Below, piece after piece: positions 1 to 8,921 of a DNA stretch of 40,099 bases; the first letter of the stretch is position 1; each line of letters opens with the position of its first letter. The notes beneath the pieces are model-generated. The model was not told the DNA's origin. It ran no database searches and saw nothing but the letters and a program-made list of their open reading frames with translations. A program made the position numbers and the translations under genes. Source of the stretch: Coprococcus_A sp051877705 (GTDB lineage Bacteria > Bacillota > Clostridia > Lachnospirales > Lachnospiraceae). The stretch covers positions 1 to 40,099 of the forward strand of contig JBJEJD010000160.1 in NCBI GenBank assembly GCA_051877705.1, in the 5' to 3' direction.

Positions 1-96
1 GAAACCGCAGAATCCAAATAAGAAATGTTCATGCATCAGTGTACGTCCAAGTTCAGAAGCAGCAACCGGACCTGTTACTGTATTAACGTAATTCAT
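1..96 (-). CDS. Phosphotriesterase-family metal-dependent hydrolase (N-terminal 32 residues only)
   Basis: The start codon is at 96 on the minus strand, with AAGGAGGATT (101-110) as ribosome site; the gene runs off the left edge after 32 codons. The visible N-terminus contains GRTLMHEH, the hallmark opening of the phosphotriesterase/lactonase family, in which the HxH pair supplies two ligands of the binuclear metal centre. Members hydrolyse lactones or phosphotriesters; most clostridial ones have unknown substrates. It is divergent from the MFS transporter at 451 and sits at the edge of the LysR-linked catabolic island, so a lactone-opening role is plausible but inferred. Nothing can be said about the rest of the protein. 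Confidence 0.8.
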   Translation of the reverse strand, partial: MNYVNTVTGPVAASELGRTLMHEHFLFGFCGF

Positions 97-264
97 AAAA
101 AATCCTCCTTTAAAAGATAAATTATAATAATATGTTCTATATCTAAGTATAGTCTATAAAAAGGTTTCTCGCCAATGCTTTAGTGCAAAATCATGAGAAG
201 GATTTTGAATAGGCCTATGCGACTTGTGAAAAGTTGGCACAGTTATTATAAAAACGCATGATTT

Positions 265-333
265 GTTATAACCATTTAGCATAATATTCGGACAGAAAGT
301 GAATTTCCATTCTATGCCATAGTTTGTTAAAAT
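265..333 (+). promoter_or_regulatory. LysR-type operator and promoter upstream of the MFS gene (site A)
   Basis: The 354-base gap between the divergent genes at 96 and 451 contains GTTAT-N11-ATAAT (265-285), then GAATTTCC (301-308), then a TAAAAT -10 box at 328-333. The first T of TTAT (266) is 62 bases from the -10, matching sites at 6549, 10088 and 10055-10077. There is no good -35 box, as expected for a promoter needing a LysR activator. I found no equally good copy serving the minus-strand hydrolase. Confidence 0.65.
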
Positions 334-450
334 AATCTCATAATTAAATGTTTCCAAGAAAAGCGCGCAAGGAAAAATTTATTTTTATCAGCTGTTTTGC
401 AACAAATTCATTTTATGCATGTTTATGCACAAAGGAGAGGATTTAAGATC

Positions 451-1722
451 ATGAGTGAAAAGAAGAACGTAGATCTTAACAAAGTAAGTTATAATTTTGG
501 TACAAAAGGCTGGACCGTTGTTGGTTTTGAAATCATCATGCTGTTCTTTATGACAGGTTTAACGGTTGACGGTCTGAACACAATCGTACCTATGATGGCA
601 GCGTTCCATGGATGGAGCGAAGATGTACTGTTATCCATTTCAACACCAGCTTCCATTATCGCATTGTTTGCCTGCGTATTATGGGCTGCATTTATTGAAA
701 AAGCAGGGCTTAAAAAGACAACAATCGCTACAATGGTTCTTGCAGGTATCAGCTTGATTGCTTATGGTAATTCCGTAAATATCGCAATGTATGCTGTATC
801 ACTTGTATGTATCGTAACATTTATTAATGCATTTGCATGTAACTGTGGTTTTGCTATCTGTGCTAACTGGTTCCCGACCAAAAAAGGTGTCGTTATGGGT
901 ATCACAACCATCGGTATGAACCTGGCAAGCGCACTGATCAACTGGATCCTGACAGGTCTGTCTGCTTCCTTCCAGATTACAGGTGCTTTATCTATTCTTG
1001 GTGGTGCTATCATTGTTCTGGCTGTTCTGGTTGGACTCTTCATTAAAGGTACACCGGAAGAAGCCGGCTGCTATCCTGATAATGACCCTGAAATTGCTGC
1101 TATCATCAAAGAAGAAGAAGCTGAAGCTGCAAAACAGGAAAAAGTATCTTATGTTGGTGCGCTGAAGAACAAATATGTATGGATCTTCGGTATCGGCGCA
1201 GGCTGCTTCGGTCTTGCTACTGTAGGTATCATGTCTCAGTTAGTTGGTTACTTTATAGCTGCAAGAGGCTATGAATTAACAGGTGCTCTGACAATGCTTA
1301 CAATCGCTGCTGTTATCGGTATGGCTGGCTCATGGGCATGGGGTGTTGTTGACCAGAAGCTTGGTACACAGAAAGCCTGCCTGATGTTTGGTATCTGGTA
1401 CTTCGTTGGTATTGCATTCCTGATTGCTCCTCCGACACCTTGCATGTACATCGGTCTTTTCATGCTCGGCGGTGCCATTGGTGGTAATGGTAACTTCCTG
1501 CCATCTCTGGCTGCTCAGGTATTCGGTCGTAAAGACTTCAACGTATCTTACGCATGCATGAACATGATCAACGGTGTTGTAAGATCCTGCTCATTCTTTG
1601 TACTGGCTGCACTGCGTGCCGTAACAAGCGGTTATACAGTACCTTATATGGTATTCGCTGTAGTTGCTGTTATTGGTGGTATTCTGATCGTAGCTGTAAA
1701 AGAGAAGAGAGCCATCAACTAA
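451..1722 (+). CDS. Major facilitator superfamily transporter
   Basis: This is a 423-residue polytopic membrane protein. The start at 451 is preferred over an upstream in-frame ATG at 397 because AAAGGAGAGG (431-440) lies just before it and the upstream stretch does not look coding. The protein has about twelve hydrophobic segments and a charged central loop of roughly 30 residues rich in Glu, Ala and Lys (about residues 205-235), the usual split between two six-helix halves. It resembles the MFS members that move small carboxylates (oxalate/formate antiporter-like), but the substrate cannot be read from sequence. Its upstream LysR-type site ties it to the catabolic genes at 6.7-17.1 kb, so it may import the ring substrate or export a product. 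Confidence 0.85.
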   Translation: MSEKKNVDLNKVSYNFGTKGWTVVGFEIIMLFFMTGLTVDGLNTIVPMMAAFHGWSEDVLLSISTPASIIALFACVLWAAFIEKAGLKKTTIATMVLAGISLIAYGNSVNIAMYAVSLVCIVTFINAFACNCGFAICANWFPTKKGVVMGITTIGMNLASALINWILTGLSASFQITGALSILGGAIIVLAVLVGLFIKGTPEEAGCYPDNDPEIAAIIKEEEAEAAKQEKVSYVGALKNKYVWIFGIGAGCFGLATVGIMSQLVGYFIAARGYELTGALTMLTIAAVIGMAGSWAWGVVDQKLGTQKACLMFGIWYFVGIAFLIAPPTPCMYIGLFMLGGAIGGNGNFLPSLAAQVFGRKDFNVSYACMNMINGVVRSCSFFVLAALRAVTSGYTVPYMVFAVVAVIGGILIVAVKEKRAIN

Positions 1723-1752
1723 AGAATTGCATTTTGAATTCTCTGTAAAGGA

Positions 1753-1804
1753 AAGAGGCTGTCGTTTTAACGAATGAAAATTCGTGAAGCGGCAGCCTTT
1801 TTTT
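1753..1804 (+). terminator. Rho-independent terminator of the MFS gene
   Basis: AGGCTGTCG (1756-1764) pairs with CGGCAGCCT (1790-1798), followed by a run of seven Ts. It lies 30 bases past the MFS stop codon. The loop contains a secondary inverted repeat (CGAAT/ATTCG). Confidence 0.85.
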
Positions 1805-1864
1805 CTTGGTGCGCGTTTCGAAAAACGCCGAAACGGCATATTCTGTTTTATCATGTACAGCTTT

Positions 1865-2602
1865 TTAGTTGTAAATGCCAGCTTTTCTGTATTTTTTTGG
1901 CGTTGTACCCGTCAGCCGTTTAAAAAGCCGGTTAAAATAGTAGACATCAGCCATACCGCACTGATGGGCGATTTCTTTTATGGGCAGATCAGTGACAAGA
2001 AGCAGTTTCTGGGCATGTTCTATACGGCAGCCATTGACATATTCTGTCAGTGGCATGCCTGTTTCTTTTTTAAAAAGGGTGGATAGATAGCTGGCATTGA
2101 CCGACAATTGTTCCGCCAGAGATTTCAGAGTCAGATCGGCCTGCAGATCACTGTTGACGCAGGTGATGATCTTCTGTGTAAGTATAGAATAGTCTTTTAG
2201 ATTATGGTGCCTGATCAGACTGCAGTAATCCCGGACCATTTGGTGCTGAAAATCAAGACATTGATGGATATCCGTCAGTTCTTCAATCCGACGGATATTT
2301 TGATTGGAAAGACAGTCGATATGGAGGGGATGAACTCTGGCATGTTCGGCGGCCTTTCTGAGCAATGTATTCATTGTAATCGAATAATTCTGATAATTAC
2401 GCAATTCATCGTTAAGACGCGGTGGAAGGGGCTGCTCCTGGAATATGGCAAGAAGCTTCAGCGCCCGGCTTTCATTCCCCATGCCCACTGCGCGTAAAAG
2501 TTCATTTTCTAATTGATAACGGCTTTCCAGAATCCGTACACTCTCCAGAGGACGGTCGGGAATTCGGAAATAGCCGTTATATCTTTCATACCATTCATTC
2601 AT
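1865..2602 (-). CDS. AraC-family transcriptional regulator
   Basis: This is a 245-residue regulator. The start at 2602 is chosen because AGGAGA lies 9 bases upstream; the longer in-frame extension to 2707 is hydrophobic and lacks a ribosome site. The C-terminal ~100 residues form the double helix-turn-helix of AraC/XylS proteins (LSVNASYLSTLFKKETG, then GMADVYYFNRLFKRLTG, TTPKKYRK). The N-terminal half shows no recognisable AraC sugar-binding cupin and is probably a divergent sensor. It is transcribed divergently from the GH2 glycosidase and GPH symporter, so it most likely activates that pair in response to a glycoside. Confidence 0.88.
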   Translation of the reverse strand: MNEWYERYNGYFRIPDRPLESVRILESRYQLENELLRAVGMGNESRALKLLAIFQEQPLPPRLNDELRNYQNYSITMNTLLRKAAEHARVHPLHIDCLSNQNIRRIEELTDIHQCLDFQHQMVRDYCSLIRHHNLKDYSILTQKIITCVNSDLQADLTLKSLAEQLSVNASYLSTLFKKETGMPLTEYVNGCRIEHAQKLLLVTDLPIKEIAHQCGMADVYYFNRLFKRLTGTTPKKYRKAGIYN

Positions 2603-2792
2603 TTTTACAATTCTCCTAATACATACTTCTATCTTTTGCATTTTTTTCAGGAAAATTCGAGTGAATATAGAAATAATGCAAAAACTAATAAAAATCCTCC
2701 ATATCAAAAACAGCTGTCAGTGAGTAAACTTGACCCATACAGTTTGAGTAGATTGAAGGAATATTTGGGTAGAAAATGGAAAGGGAGAATGA

Positions 2793-5069
2793 ATGATGCG
2801 TCAAGTGATTAATTTAAACGAAAACTGGAAATTTATTCAGCAGAATGTGGGTTTGCCGGAGCATTTGCCGGAGGATTGGCAGTCTGTCGATCTTCCCCAT
2901 ACATGGAATGCTGTGGATGGTCATGACGGAAACGGCAGCTATGACCGTGGCTGTTACTGGTATGTCAGAAAGTTTATAACGCCGAAACAGCCGCTGTCTG
3001 GCGGACGGATCTATGTGGAGGTTCCGGCGGCTGGCCAGCAGGCAAAGGTATATATCAATGGTCAGCAGGCGGCTTATCATGAAGGCGGCTATTCTGCTTT
3101 TCGTGCGGATATCACCGGTTTATGCAGGGAAAATGAAGAGAATCTGCTGGTGATTGCCTGCAGCAATGAATATAAAGACAGCGTTTATCCTCAGTCGGCT
3201 GATTTTACCTTCTACGGCGGTTTATACCGTGGGGTCAATCTGATCAGCGTGCCGGATACACATTTTGACCTGGAATATTTCGGCGGACCGGGATTAATGG
3301 TGACACCGAAACCATGCCAGGAAAATGGCGGCGCTGAATTTAAGGTGGTATCCTGGGTTGCTCGTCCGGATGAAAATTTTACAGTCAGTTATAGCATCAG
3401 AGATGCGAAAGGGCATGAAGTGGCATCAGCAGTCTGTCCGGCGGATGATACGGCGGTGACTCTGTATGTGCCTGACGCGAAATTGTGGGAGATCGACAGT
3501 CCGTATCTGTATACTGTCACAGCGTCCCTTGTGCGCCGCAATGAGGTCTGTGATGAGGTGACAGTCCGTGCGGGTGTCCGCAGCTTTTTCTGTGATCCGG
3601 ATAAAGGCTTTATCCTTAATGGCCGGGAGATTCCGCTTCGGGGAGTCAGCCGACATCAGGATATGCTGTATAAGGGCAATGCACTCTCAAGAGAGGATCA
3701 TTACAGGGATGCACAGATGATCAGAGAACTGGGAGCCAATTCGGTGCGTCTGGCCCATTACCAGCATTCACAGGATTTCTATGATGCCTGTGATGAGATG
3801 GGGCTGGTTGTCTGGGCGGAGATTCCATTTATCAGTGTATTTAATAAAGACCCGGAAGCCCATGAGAATTGTATCAGTCAGCTGAAGGAATTGATCATCC
3901 AGAACTACAATCATCCGTCCATCTGTTTCTGGGGTATTTCCAATGAGATCCTCATCGGTGGTATTTCAGAAAAGCTGATAGAGAATCATAAGGAGCTGAA
4001 CGCTCTGGCGAAGGAGCTTGATCCGACACGCCTCACTACCATTGCCCATGTATCTATGACGCCGGTGGAAAGCCCGATGCATCATATTACGGATGTCATC
4101 AGCTATAATCATTATTTTGGATGGTATGGCGGACATACGGAGGATAACGGACCGTGGTTTGATAATTTTCATAAGCTTCATCCGGAGCTGTGCGTGGGTG
4201 TTTCGGAATACGGCTGTGAAGGCATCATCACTTATCACGGCTCTGATCCGGCATGCAAGGATTACAGTGAGGCATATCAGGCGCTGTATCATGAGTATAT
4301 GGCCAGGATGCTGGATGAGCGTCCGTGGCTCTGGTCCAGTTATGTCTGGAATATGTTCGATTTTGGATGTGCGGCCCGCAATGAGGGCGGTGTGGCCGGA
4401 CGGAACAATAAAGGGCTTGTTACCATGGATCGCAGAATCAAAAAGGACAGCTATTATATTTATCAGGCCTACTGGACCAGTGAACCAATGGTTCATCTGT
4501 GCGGCAGACGTTATGCGCGAAGGGCCGGAGAGACAACGGAAATCCGTGTCTATTCCAATCAGCCGGAGGTTACATTATATCTGAATGGCAGAAAAGTGAA
4601 TGTTCAGACAGCAGATAAGGTGTTTGTATTCAATGTTGCTCTTGAAGAGGGGCAAAACATTCTGCTGGCGACGGCAGGTCCGGCAATGGACAGTATGACC
4701 ATCAGCAGGGTGGATCAGGAGCCTTCCATTTATATTCTGCCGGAGGTGAATGAGCGTGCAGAGGGTGTTGCCAACTGGTTCAGTACAGTGGGAGATATGG
4801 ATCTGAAGGCACCAATGGAGTTCCCTGAGGGGAAATACAGCGTGAAAGACACATTGGAAGAGATTGCGAAATGTCCTGAGCTGATGGAGATTGTCAGCAG
4901 GGCTGTGAAACTGGCATCAAATTTCACCCTTGCACCAGGTGAAGGCATGTGGGATATGATGAAGAGTATGACACCGGAAACGATGATGGAGATGGCCGGA
5001 AATCTTGTCCCTGAAGGATTCCTGGAGAGCCTGAACGCGAAAATGATTGCGTTCGACCATATCAGATAA
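2793..5069 (+). CDS. Glycoside hydrolase family 2 (beta-galactosidase or beta-glucuronidase type)
   Basis: This is a 758-residue cytoplasmic enzyme without a signal peptide. Two ATGs compete (2793 and 2796); GGGAG at 2783-2787 suits either. The order is sugar-binding jelly roll, immunoglobulin-like domain (around residues 180-270), TIM barrel, then beta-rich domain. The acid/base is Glu385 in WGISNE and the nucleophile is Glu472 in VSEYG. Residues 538-540 read N-N-K before GLVT, matching the N-x-K motif used to recognise glucuronide-active members, although similar strings occur in galactosidases; the substrate is therefore open. An unusual helical, Met/Glu-rich tail of roughly 90 residues follows the last beta domain. 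The GPH symporter starts 12 bases downstream, indicating an operon for import and intracellular hydrolysis of a glycoside. Confidence 0.9.
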   Translation: MMRQVINLNENWKFIQQNVGLPEHLPEDWQSVDLPHTWNAVDGHDGNGSYDRGCYWYVRKFITPKQPLSGGRIYVEVPAAGQQAKVYINGQQAAYHEGGYSAFRADITGLCRENEENLLVIACSNEYKDSVYPQSADFTFYGGLYRGVNLISVPDTHFDLEYFGGPGLMVTPKPCQENGGAEFKVVSWVARPDENFTVSYSIRDAKGHEVASAVCPADDTAVTLYVPDAKLWEIDSPYLYTVTASLVRRNEVCDEVTVRAGVRSFFCDPDKGFILNGREIPLRGVSRHQDMLYKGNALSREDHYRDAQMIRELGANSVRLAHYQHSQDFYDACDEMGLVVWAEIPFISVFNKDPEAHENCISQLKELIIQNYNHPSICFWGISNEILIGGISEKLIENHKELNALAKELDPTRLTTIAHVSMTPVESPMHHITDVISYNHYFGWYGGHTEDNGPWFDNFHKLHPELCVGVSEYGCEGIITYHGSDPACKDYSEAYQALYHEYMARMLDERPWLWSSYVWNMFDFGCAARNEGGVAGRNNKGLVTMDRRIKKDSYYIYQAYWTSEPMVHLCGRRYARRAGETTEIRVYSNQPEVTLYLNGRKVNVQTADKVFVFNVALEEGQNILLATAGPAMDSMTISRVDQEPSIYILPEVNERAEGVANWFSTVGDMDLKAPMEFPEGKYSVKDTLEEIAKCPELMEIVSRAVKLASNFTLAPGEGMWDMMKSMTPETMMEMAGNLVPEGFLESLNAKMIAFDHIR

Positions 5070-5081
5070 GGAGAAAAGATT

Positions 5082-6467
5082 ATGACAAATCGTGAAAATA
5101 CAGAGCGCCCTTTTGGGATGAGAGATAAAATAGGCTATGCCTTTGGGGATTTCGGAAATGATTTTACCTTTATCCTGTCCTCCATGTTTATGCTGAAATT
5201 CTATACCGATGTCATGGGAATTGCCCCGGCTCTTGTGGGTACATTGATGATGCTGGCCCGTTTTGTGGATGCGTTTACCGATGTGACCATGGGGCAGATC
5301 ATTGACCGTGCCAAACCGACAAAGGATGGCAAGTTCCGTCCGTGGATTAAGCGCATGTGCGGTCCGGTGGCCATTTCATCATTCCTGATCTACCAGTCAG
5401 GATTTGCGGGAATGCCCTATGGATTCAAAGTATTCTGGATGTTTGTGACCTATATTTTGTGGGGATCCTTCTTTTATACATCCATCAATATTCCCTATGG
5501 CTCCATGGCGTCAGCCATTTCGGCGGATCCAAAAGACAGAGCAGAATTGTCCACCTGGCGGAATATCGGCGCCACACTGGCCAGTATGGTCATTGGTACC
5601 GGAACTCCGATCATTGCCTATGTGACTGTTGACGGGAAAACCATGCTGTCTGGTTCGCGTATGACCATGATTGCCGGTGTATTTGCAATCCTTGCCATTA
5701 TCTGTCATATGCTTTGCTTTAAGCTGGTCCGCGAACGTGTCCCGGTTCCGGCTAATAATCAGAAGCTGGAAGTCGGCAGTCTGTTAAAAAGTCTGGTTAC
5801 CAACCGGGCGCTGCTGGGGATTATCGTGGCAGCTATACTGCTTTTGCTGGCTATGCTCGGCATGCAGGGGATGTCAGCCTATGTATTTCCGAATTTTTAT
5901 GGCAATGCAGGCGCCCAGTCATTGTCTGCCCTGTTGAGTAATCTGGCTATTCTGCTCATCTGTGCGCCTCTGGCTGCCGGATTGTCAGAAAAAATCGGCA
6001 AAAAAGAACTGGCCGTCATATCCTGTCTGGCCGGTGCTGCGGTTTTCATGGCCTGCCTGATCGTTCATCCGGACAATGCTTATATCTATATTATATTTTC
6101 GGTACTGGCATTTATCGGCATCGGATTTTTCAATACGATTATCTGGGCGATGATCACAGATGTCATTGATGATGCAGAGGTGAAAAAGGGAATTCGCGAA
6201 GATGGAACCATTTATTCTGTCTACTCCTTTGCAAGAAAGCTGGGGCAGGCATTTTCATCAGGGATGGTCGGCAGCCTCCTGAGTTTTATTGGCTATACTG
6301 AAGCAACTGCCTTTGAACCGGCGGTCACAGAGAGAATCTTCAGAATCTCCTGTATCATTCCGGCTGCGGGGCTTGCTGCTGTTGCTCTGGCGCTGATTTT
6401 TATTTATCCACTGAATAAGGCAAAAGTCGAAGCCAATGTGGCGGAGCTTGCTGCCCGAAGAAAATAA
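5082..6467 (+). CDS. GPH-family glycoside:cation symporter (MelB/GusB/XynP-like)
   Basis: This is a 461-residue membrane transporter with twelve predicted spans. The start at 5082 follows AAGGAGAAAAG. The N-terminal pattern DKIGYAFGDFGND, then MLKFYTDVMG and DAFTDVTMGQIIDR, is the signature of the glycoside-pentoside-hexuronide:cation symporters. The family includes the glucuronide carrier GusB, melibiose carrier MelB and xyloside carriers. It is the second gene of the GH2 operon and should bring in the glycoside cleaved by that enzyme. A strong terminator follows. The exact sugar cannot be deduced. Confidence 0.92.
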   Translation: MTNRENTERPFGMRDKIGYAFGDFGNDFTFILSSMFMLKFYTDVMGIAPALVGTLMMLARFVDAFTDVTMGQIIDRAKPTKDGKFRPWIKRMCGPVAISSFLIYQSGFAGMPYGFKVFWMFVTYILWGSFFYTSINIPYGSMASAISADPKDRAELSTWRNIGATLASMVIGTGTPIIAYVTVDGKTMLSGSRMTMIAGVFAILAIICHMLCFKLVRERVPVPANNQKLEVGSLLKSLVTNRALLGIIVAAILLLLAMLGMQGMSAYVFPNFYGNAGAQSLSALLSNLAILLICAPLAAGLSEKIGKKELAVISCLAGAAVFMACLIVHPDNAYIYIIFSVLAFIGIGFFNTIIWAMITDVIDDAEVKKGIREDGTIYSVYSFARKLGQAFSSGMVGSLLSFIGYTEATAFEPAVTERIFRISCIIPAAGLAAVALALIFIYPLNKAKVEANVAELAARRK

Positions 6468-6475
6468 GTTTTAAT

Positions 6476-6515
6476 AAGGCACCCCATAAGCTGTTAATGG
6501 CTCGGGGTGCCTTTG
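6476..6515 (+). terminator. Rho-independent terminator of the GH2-symporter operon
   Basis: AAGGCACCCC (6476-6485) pairs with GGGGTGCCTT (about 6504-6513), nine bases after the symporter stop. The T-tract is short. Confidence 0.8.
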
Positions 6516-6548
6516 ATTTATGCGGGCAGCGAGCCAAAAGCTCCCGCT

Positions 6549-6616
6549 GTTATAACTATTTAACATAACCGCACAAGGATTGTGAATTAGCGTTTAGAAA
6601 GTCTAAATGTTATAAT
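6549..6616 (+). promoter_or_regulatory. LysR-type operator and promoter of the CoA-transferase gene (site B)
   Basis: GTTAT-N11-ATAAC (6549-6569) is a perfect T-N11-A palindrome. It is followed by GAATT (6584-6588) and a consensus TATAAT (6611-6616), with no recognisable -35 hexamer. TTAT to -10 spacing is 61. If transcription starts near 6623, the palindrome is centred near -64, where LysR activators usually bind, and GAATT lies near -38, the usual activation site. Confidence 0.75.
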
Positions 6617-6667
6617 ATTAACGAATAAGTTACGGGTTAATGATATTTTTGGAAAGAGGGCGATCAA

Positions 6668-7969
6668 ATGGGTTGGAGAGAGATTTACGAAAGCAGAATA
6701 ATGACGGCTGAAGAAGCATTGAAGAAGATTCCGGACAATGCCCGTGTGTTTTTTGCTCATAGTATGAGTGAACCGGCTTATCTGGTGGAAACGATGTGCG
6801 ATCATAAGGAATGGTTTACCAATGTTGAGATCTGTCATATGGGTTCTTCCGGCAAACATCGTTATTGCAACGAAGAAGGAATGGAAGGACATCTGCGCCA
6901 TAACTCATTCTTTGTTAGTGGGTTGAGCAGAAAAGCCGTTTTGGAGGGCAGAGCTGATTATACACCGGCATTCTTCCATGAAGTGCCAAAACTGATGGAG
7001 TCGTTGGTGCCTGTGGATGTACTGATGCTGACAGTTACGCCGCCGGACGAGAATGGCAAAGTAAGTCTGGGACTTTCTTGTGACTATACGCTGCCTGCTC
7101 TTAAAAATGCCAGGTTAGTTATTGCTCAGGTAAATGATCAGTGGCCATTCACTCTTGGAAGTGCTGTGGTGGATGCTTCAGAGATCGATTGCTTTGTTAT
7201 CCATAATGCGCCGATCCCGGAATTAAAACCTGCACCATTGACAGATGTGGAGATTAATATCGGCAAATATTGTGCAGAGCTGGTGGAAGACGGAGATACA
7301 TTACAGCTTGGTATCGGATCTATTCCTGATGCTGTTCTTGCGTCTCTGACTGACAAGAAAGATCTGGGTATTCATACGGAATTGATGTGTGATGGTGTTA
7401 TGAATCTGATGAAGTCAGGTGTTATTAATAATTCTAAAAAGCCTTTTGATACAGGTGTATCAACAACTGCTTTCATTATGGGTACAAGAGAGATGTATGA
7501 TTTTGTTGACCATAATCCACAGATCAATATGCAGCCGGTCAACTACACGAATCATCCGGTCAGAATTGCACAGCTTGATCATATTGTCAGCATTAATTCT
7601 GCTGTTCAGGTGGATTTCCAGGGACAGGTATGTTCTGAATCCATTGGTTTAATGCAGATCAGCTCCGTTGGCGGACAGGTCGATTTTGTACGCGGCTCAG
7701 CAATGGCTGATCATGGAAAGGCAATTATCGCAATGCCGTCTACAGTTAAGGGAAAGAAATCAAAAATCGTGCCGATCCTGGATGAAGGCGCAGCTGTAAC
7801 AACTTCAAGAAATGATGTTGATTATGTTGTTACGGAATATGGTATTGCTCATTTAAAGGGAAAAACATTAAGACAGCGTTCAAAAGCACTTATTGAGATC
7901 GCACATCCGGATTTCAGACCGGAATTGATTGCAGCTTATGAAGAAAGGTATCATTGTAAATACGAATAA
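6668..7969 (+). CDS. Acetyl-CoA hydrolase/transferase family CoA-transferase (4-hydroxybutyrate CoA-transferase-like)
   Basis: This is a 433-residue class I CoA-transferase, the usual length for 4-hydroxybutyrate and butyryl-CoA:acetate enzymes. It moves CoA from a donor such as acetyl-CoA to a carboxylic acid. The catalytic glutamate falls at residue 238 in GIHTE, matching the position known in the Clostridium aminobutyricum enzyme. The oxyanion/CoA glycine region QLGIGSIPDA precedes it. The start at 6668 follows GAAAGAGGGCG. It has its own LysR-type promoter (site B) and is followed by the MBL-fold gene one base after its stop. In this cluster it probably activates a ring-opening or chain-cleavage acid. 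Confidence 0.9.
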   Translation: MGWREIYESRIMTAEEALKKIPDNARVFFAHSMSEPAYLVETMCDHKEWFTNVEICHMGSSGKHRYCNEEGMEGHLRHNSFFVSGLSRKAVLEGRADYTPAFFHEVPKLMESLVPVDVLMLTVTPPDENGKVSLGLSCDYTLPALKNARLVIAQVNDQWPFTLGSAVVDASEIDCFVIHNAPIPELKPAPLTDVEINIGKYCAELVEDGDTLQLGIGSIPDAVLASLTDKKDLGIHTELMCDGVMNLMKSGVINNSKKPFDTGVSTTAFIMGTREMYDFVDHNPQINMQPVNYTNHPVRIAQLDHIVSINSAVQVDFQGQVCSESIGLMQISSVGGQVDFVRGSAMADHGKAIIAMPSTVKGKKSKIVPILDEGAAVTTSRNDVDYVVTEYGIAHLKGKTLRQRSKALIEIAHPDFRPELIAAYEERYHCKYE

Positions 7970-7970
7970 G

Positions 7971-8858
7971 ATGGAAGGTTATTATATTGACAAGGCAATT
8001 GTAGGCACCTGTTTTCTGATTAAAGGGAAACAGGCTGTCCTTTTTGATCCGGGCATGGCCTATTATGCAGGTGATGTGATCAAAAAGGTAAAAGATATAT
8101 TGAATGGACAGCCTTTGGATGCGGTGTTCCTGACCCATTCCCACTACGATCATGTGGCGGCTGTACCCTATATCCGTCAGGAATGGCCGGATATAAAAGT
8201 TTATGCGGCGGAATATGCCTGCCATATTTTTGAAAAGCCAAAAGCAAAAAAAATGATGTATCATATGTCTGTTGAAGCGGCACTGGAGGCAGGCCGTGAA
8301 TGGCGGGAAGATTACAGGGATGATCTGCTGTATGCTGATGTTGCTCTGCATGATGGTGATATCATCAGAATTGGGGAAATGTCGGTTCAGGCAATTGAGA
8401 CCATTGGACATACACAGTGTTCCATGTCCTTTCTGATCGACGGTGATACAATGGTTTCATCGGAGACAATCGGGCTGGAGGGCGATCATGGGAGCGGTTA
8501 TTTACCGGCTTTTCTGATCAGTTATAAGCAGGCTGTGATAAGCCTTCAAAAAACAAAAGCAGCGAATCCAAAGCAAATCTATCTGCCTCACAGAGGACTG
8601 GCTTTGCCGGATGACAGATTTTGGGAACACATGGAGAAGGGACTGGCATCGACAAAGCATGTCATAATAAAAATTCTTGCCGAACATGATCGGCTTGAGG
8701 ACCAACTGGTTGAGATGGAAGAAATATTCTGGAAAAAAGCAACGGGCGGTACCTGGCCGAAAGAGGCTTTTGATATCAATGCCACTGCTATGCTGAATAC
8801 GATCGCCGCTGAATTCCCTGAAGAATTAGAGCAGGAAAAAAATAAATTGAAGAAATGA
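7971..8858 (+). CDS. MBL-fold metallohydrolase
   Basis: This is a 295-residue metallo-beta-lactamase-fold protein. Metal ligands are visible: H56-S-H58-Y-D60-H61, then His147 in IGHTQCSM and His207 in LPHRG. The family hydrolyses esters, thioesters, lactones or lactams using a binuclear metal site. The start is uncertain: in-frame ATGs at 7929 and 7938 overlap the CoA-transferase and have no ribosome site, so I place it at 7971, one base after the upstream stop, implying translational coupling. A thioesterase or lactonase step on the CoA-transferase product is conceivable but unproven. It ends before a bidirectional terminator. Confidence 0.82.
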   Translation: MEGYYIDKAIVGTCFLIKGKQAVLFDPGMAYYAGDVIKKVKDILNGQPLDAVFLTHSHYDHVAAVPYIRQEWPDIKVYAAEYACHIFEKPKAKKMMYHMSVEAALEAGREWREDYRDDLLYADVALHDGDIIRIGEMSVQAIETIGHTQCSMSFLIDGDTMVSSETIGLEGDHGSGYLPAFLISYKQAVISLQKTKAANPKQIYLPHRGLALPDDRFWEHMEKGLASTKHVIIKILAEHDRLEDQLVEMEEIFWKKATGGTWPKEAFDINATAMLNTIAAEFPEELEQEKNKLKK

Positions 8859-8867
8859 GATTTTTAA

Positions 8868-8900
8868 AAGCCTCCGGAAACAGACTGTTTCCGGAGGCTT
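8868..8900. terminator. Bidirectional terminator between MBL and crotonase genes
   Basis: AAGCCTCCGGAAACAG (8868-8883) and CTGTTTCCGGAGGCTT (8885-8900) form a 16-base perfect inverted repeat between the convergent stops at 8858 and 8922. T-rich sequence follows it on the minus strand. Confidence 0.85.
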
Positions 8901-8921
8901 CAATGTTATAATAATTATTAA

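Noticed and set aside
3966..4584. Open frames of 176 and 163 codons, minus and shifted plus, inside the GH2 gene
   Set aside because: Both lie inside the catalytic barrel of the GH2 gene, where Glu385 and Glu472 fix the true frame.
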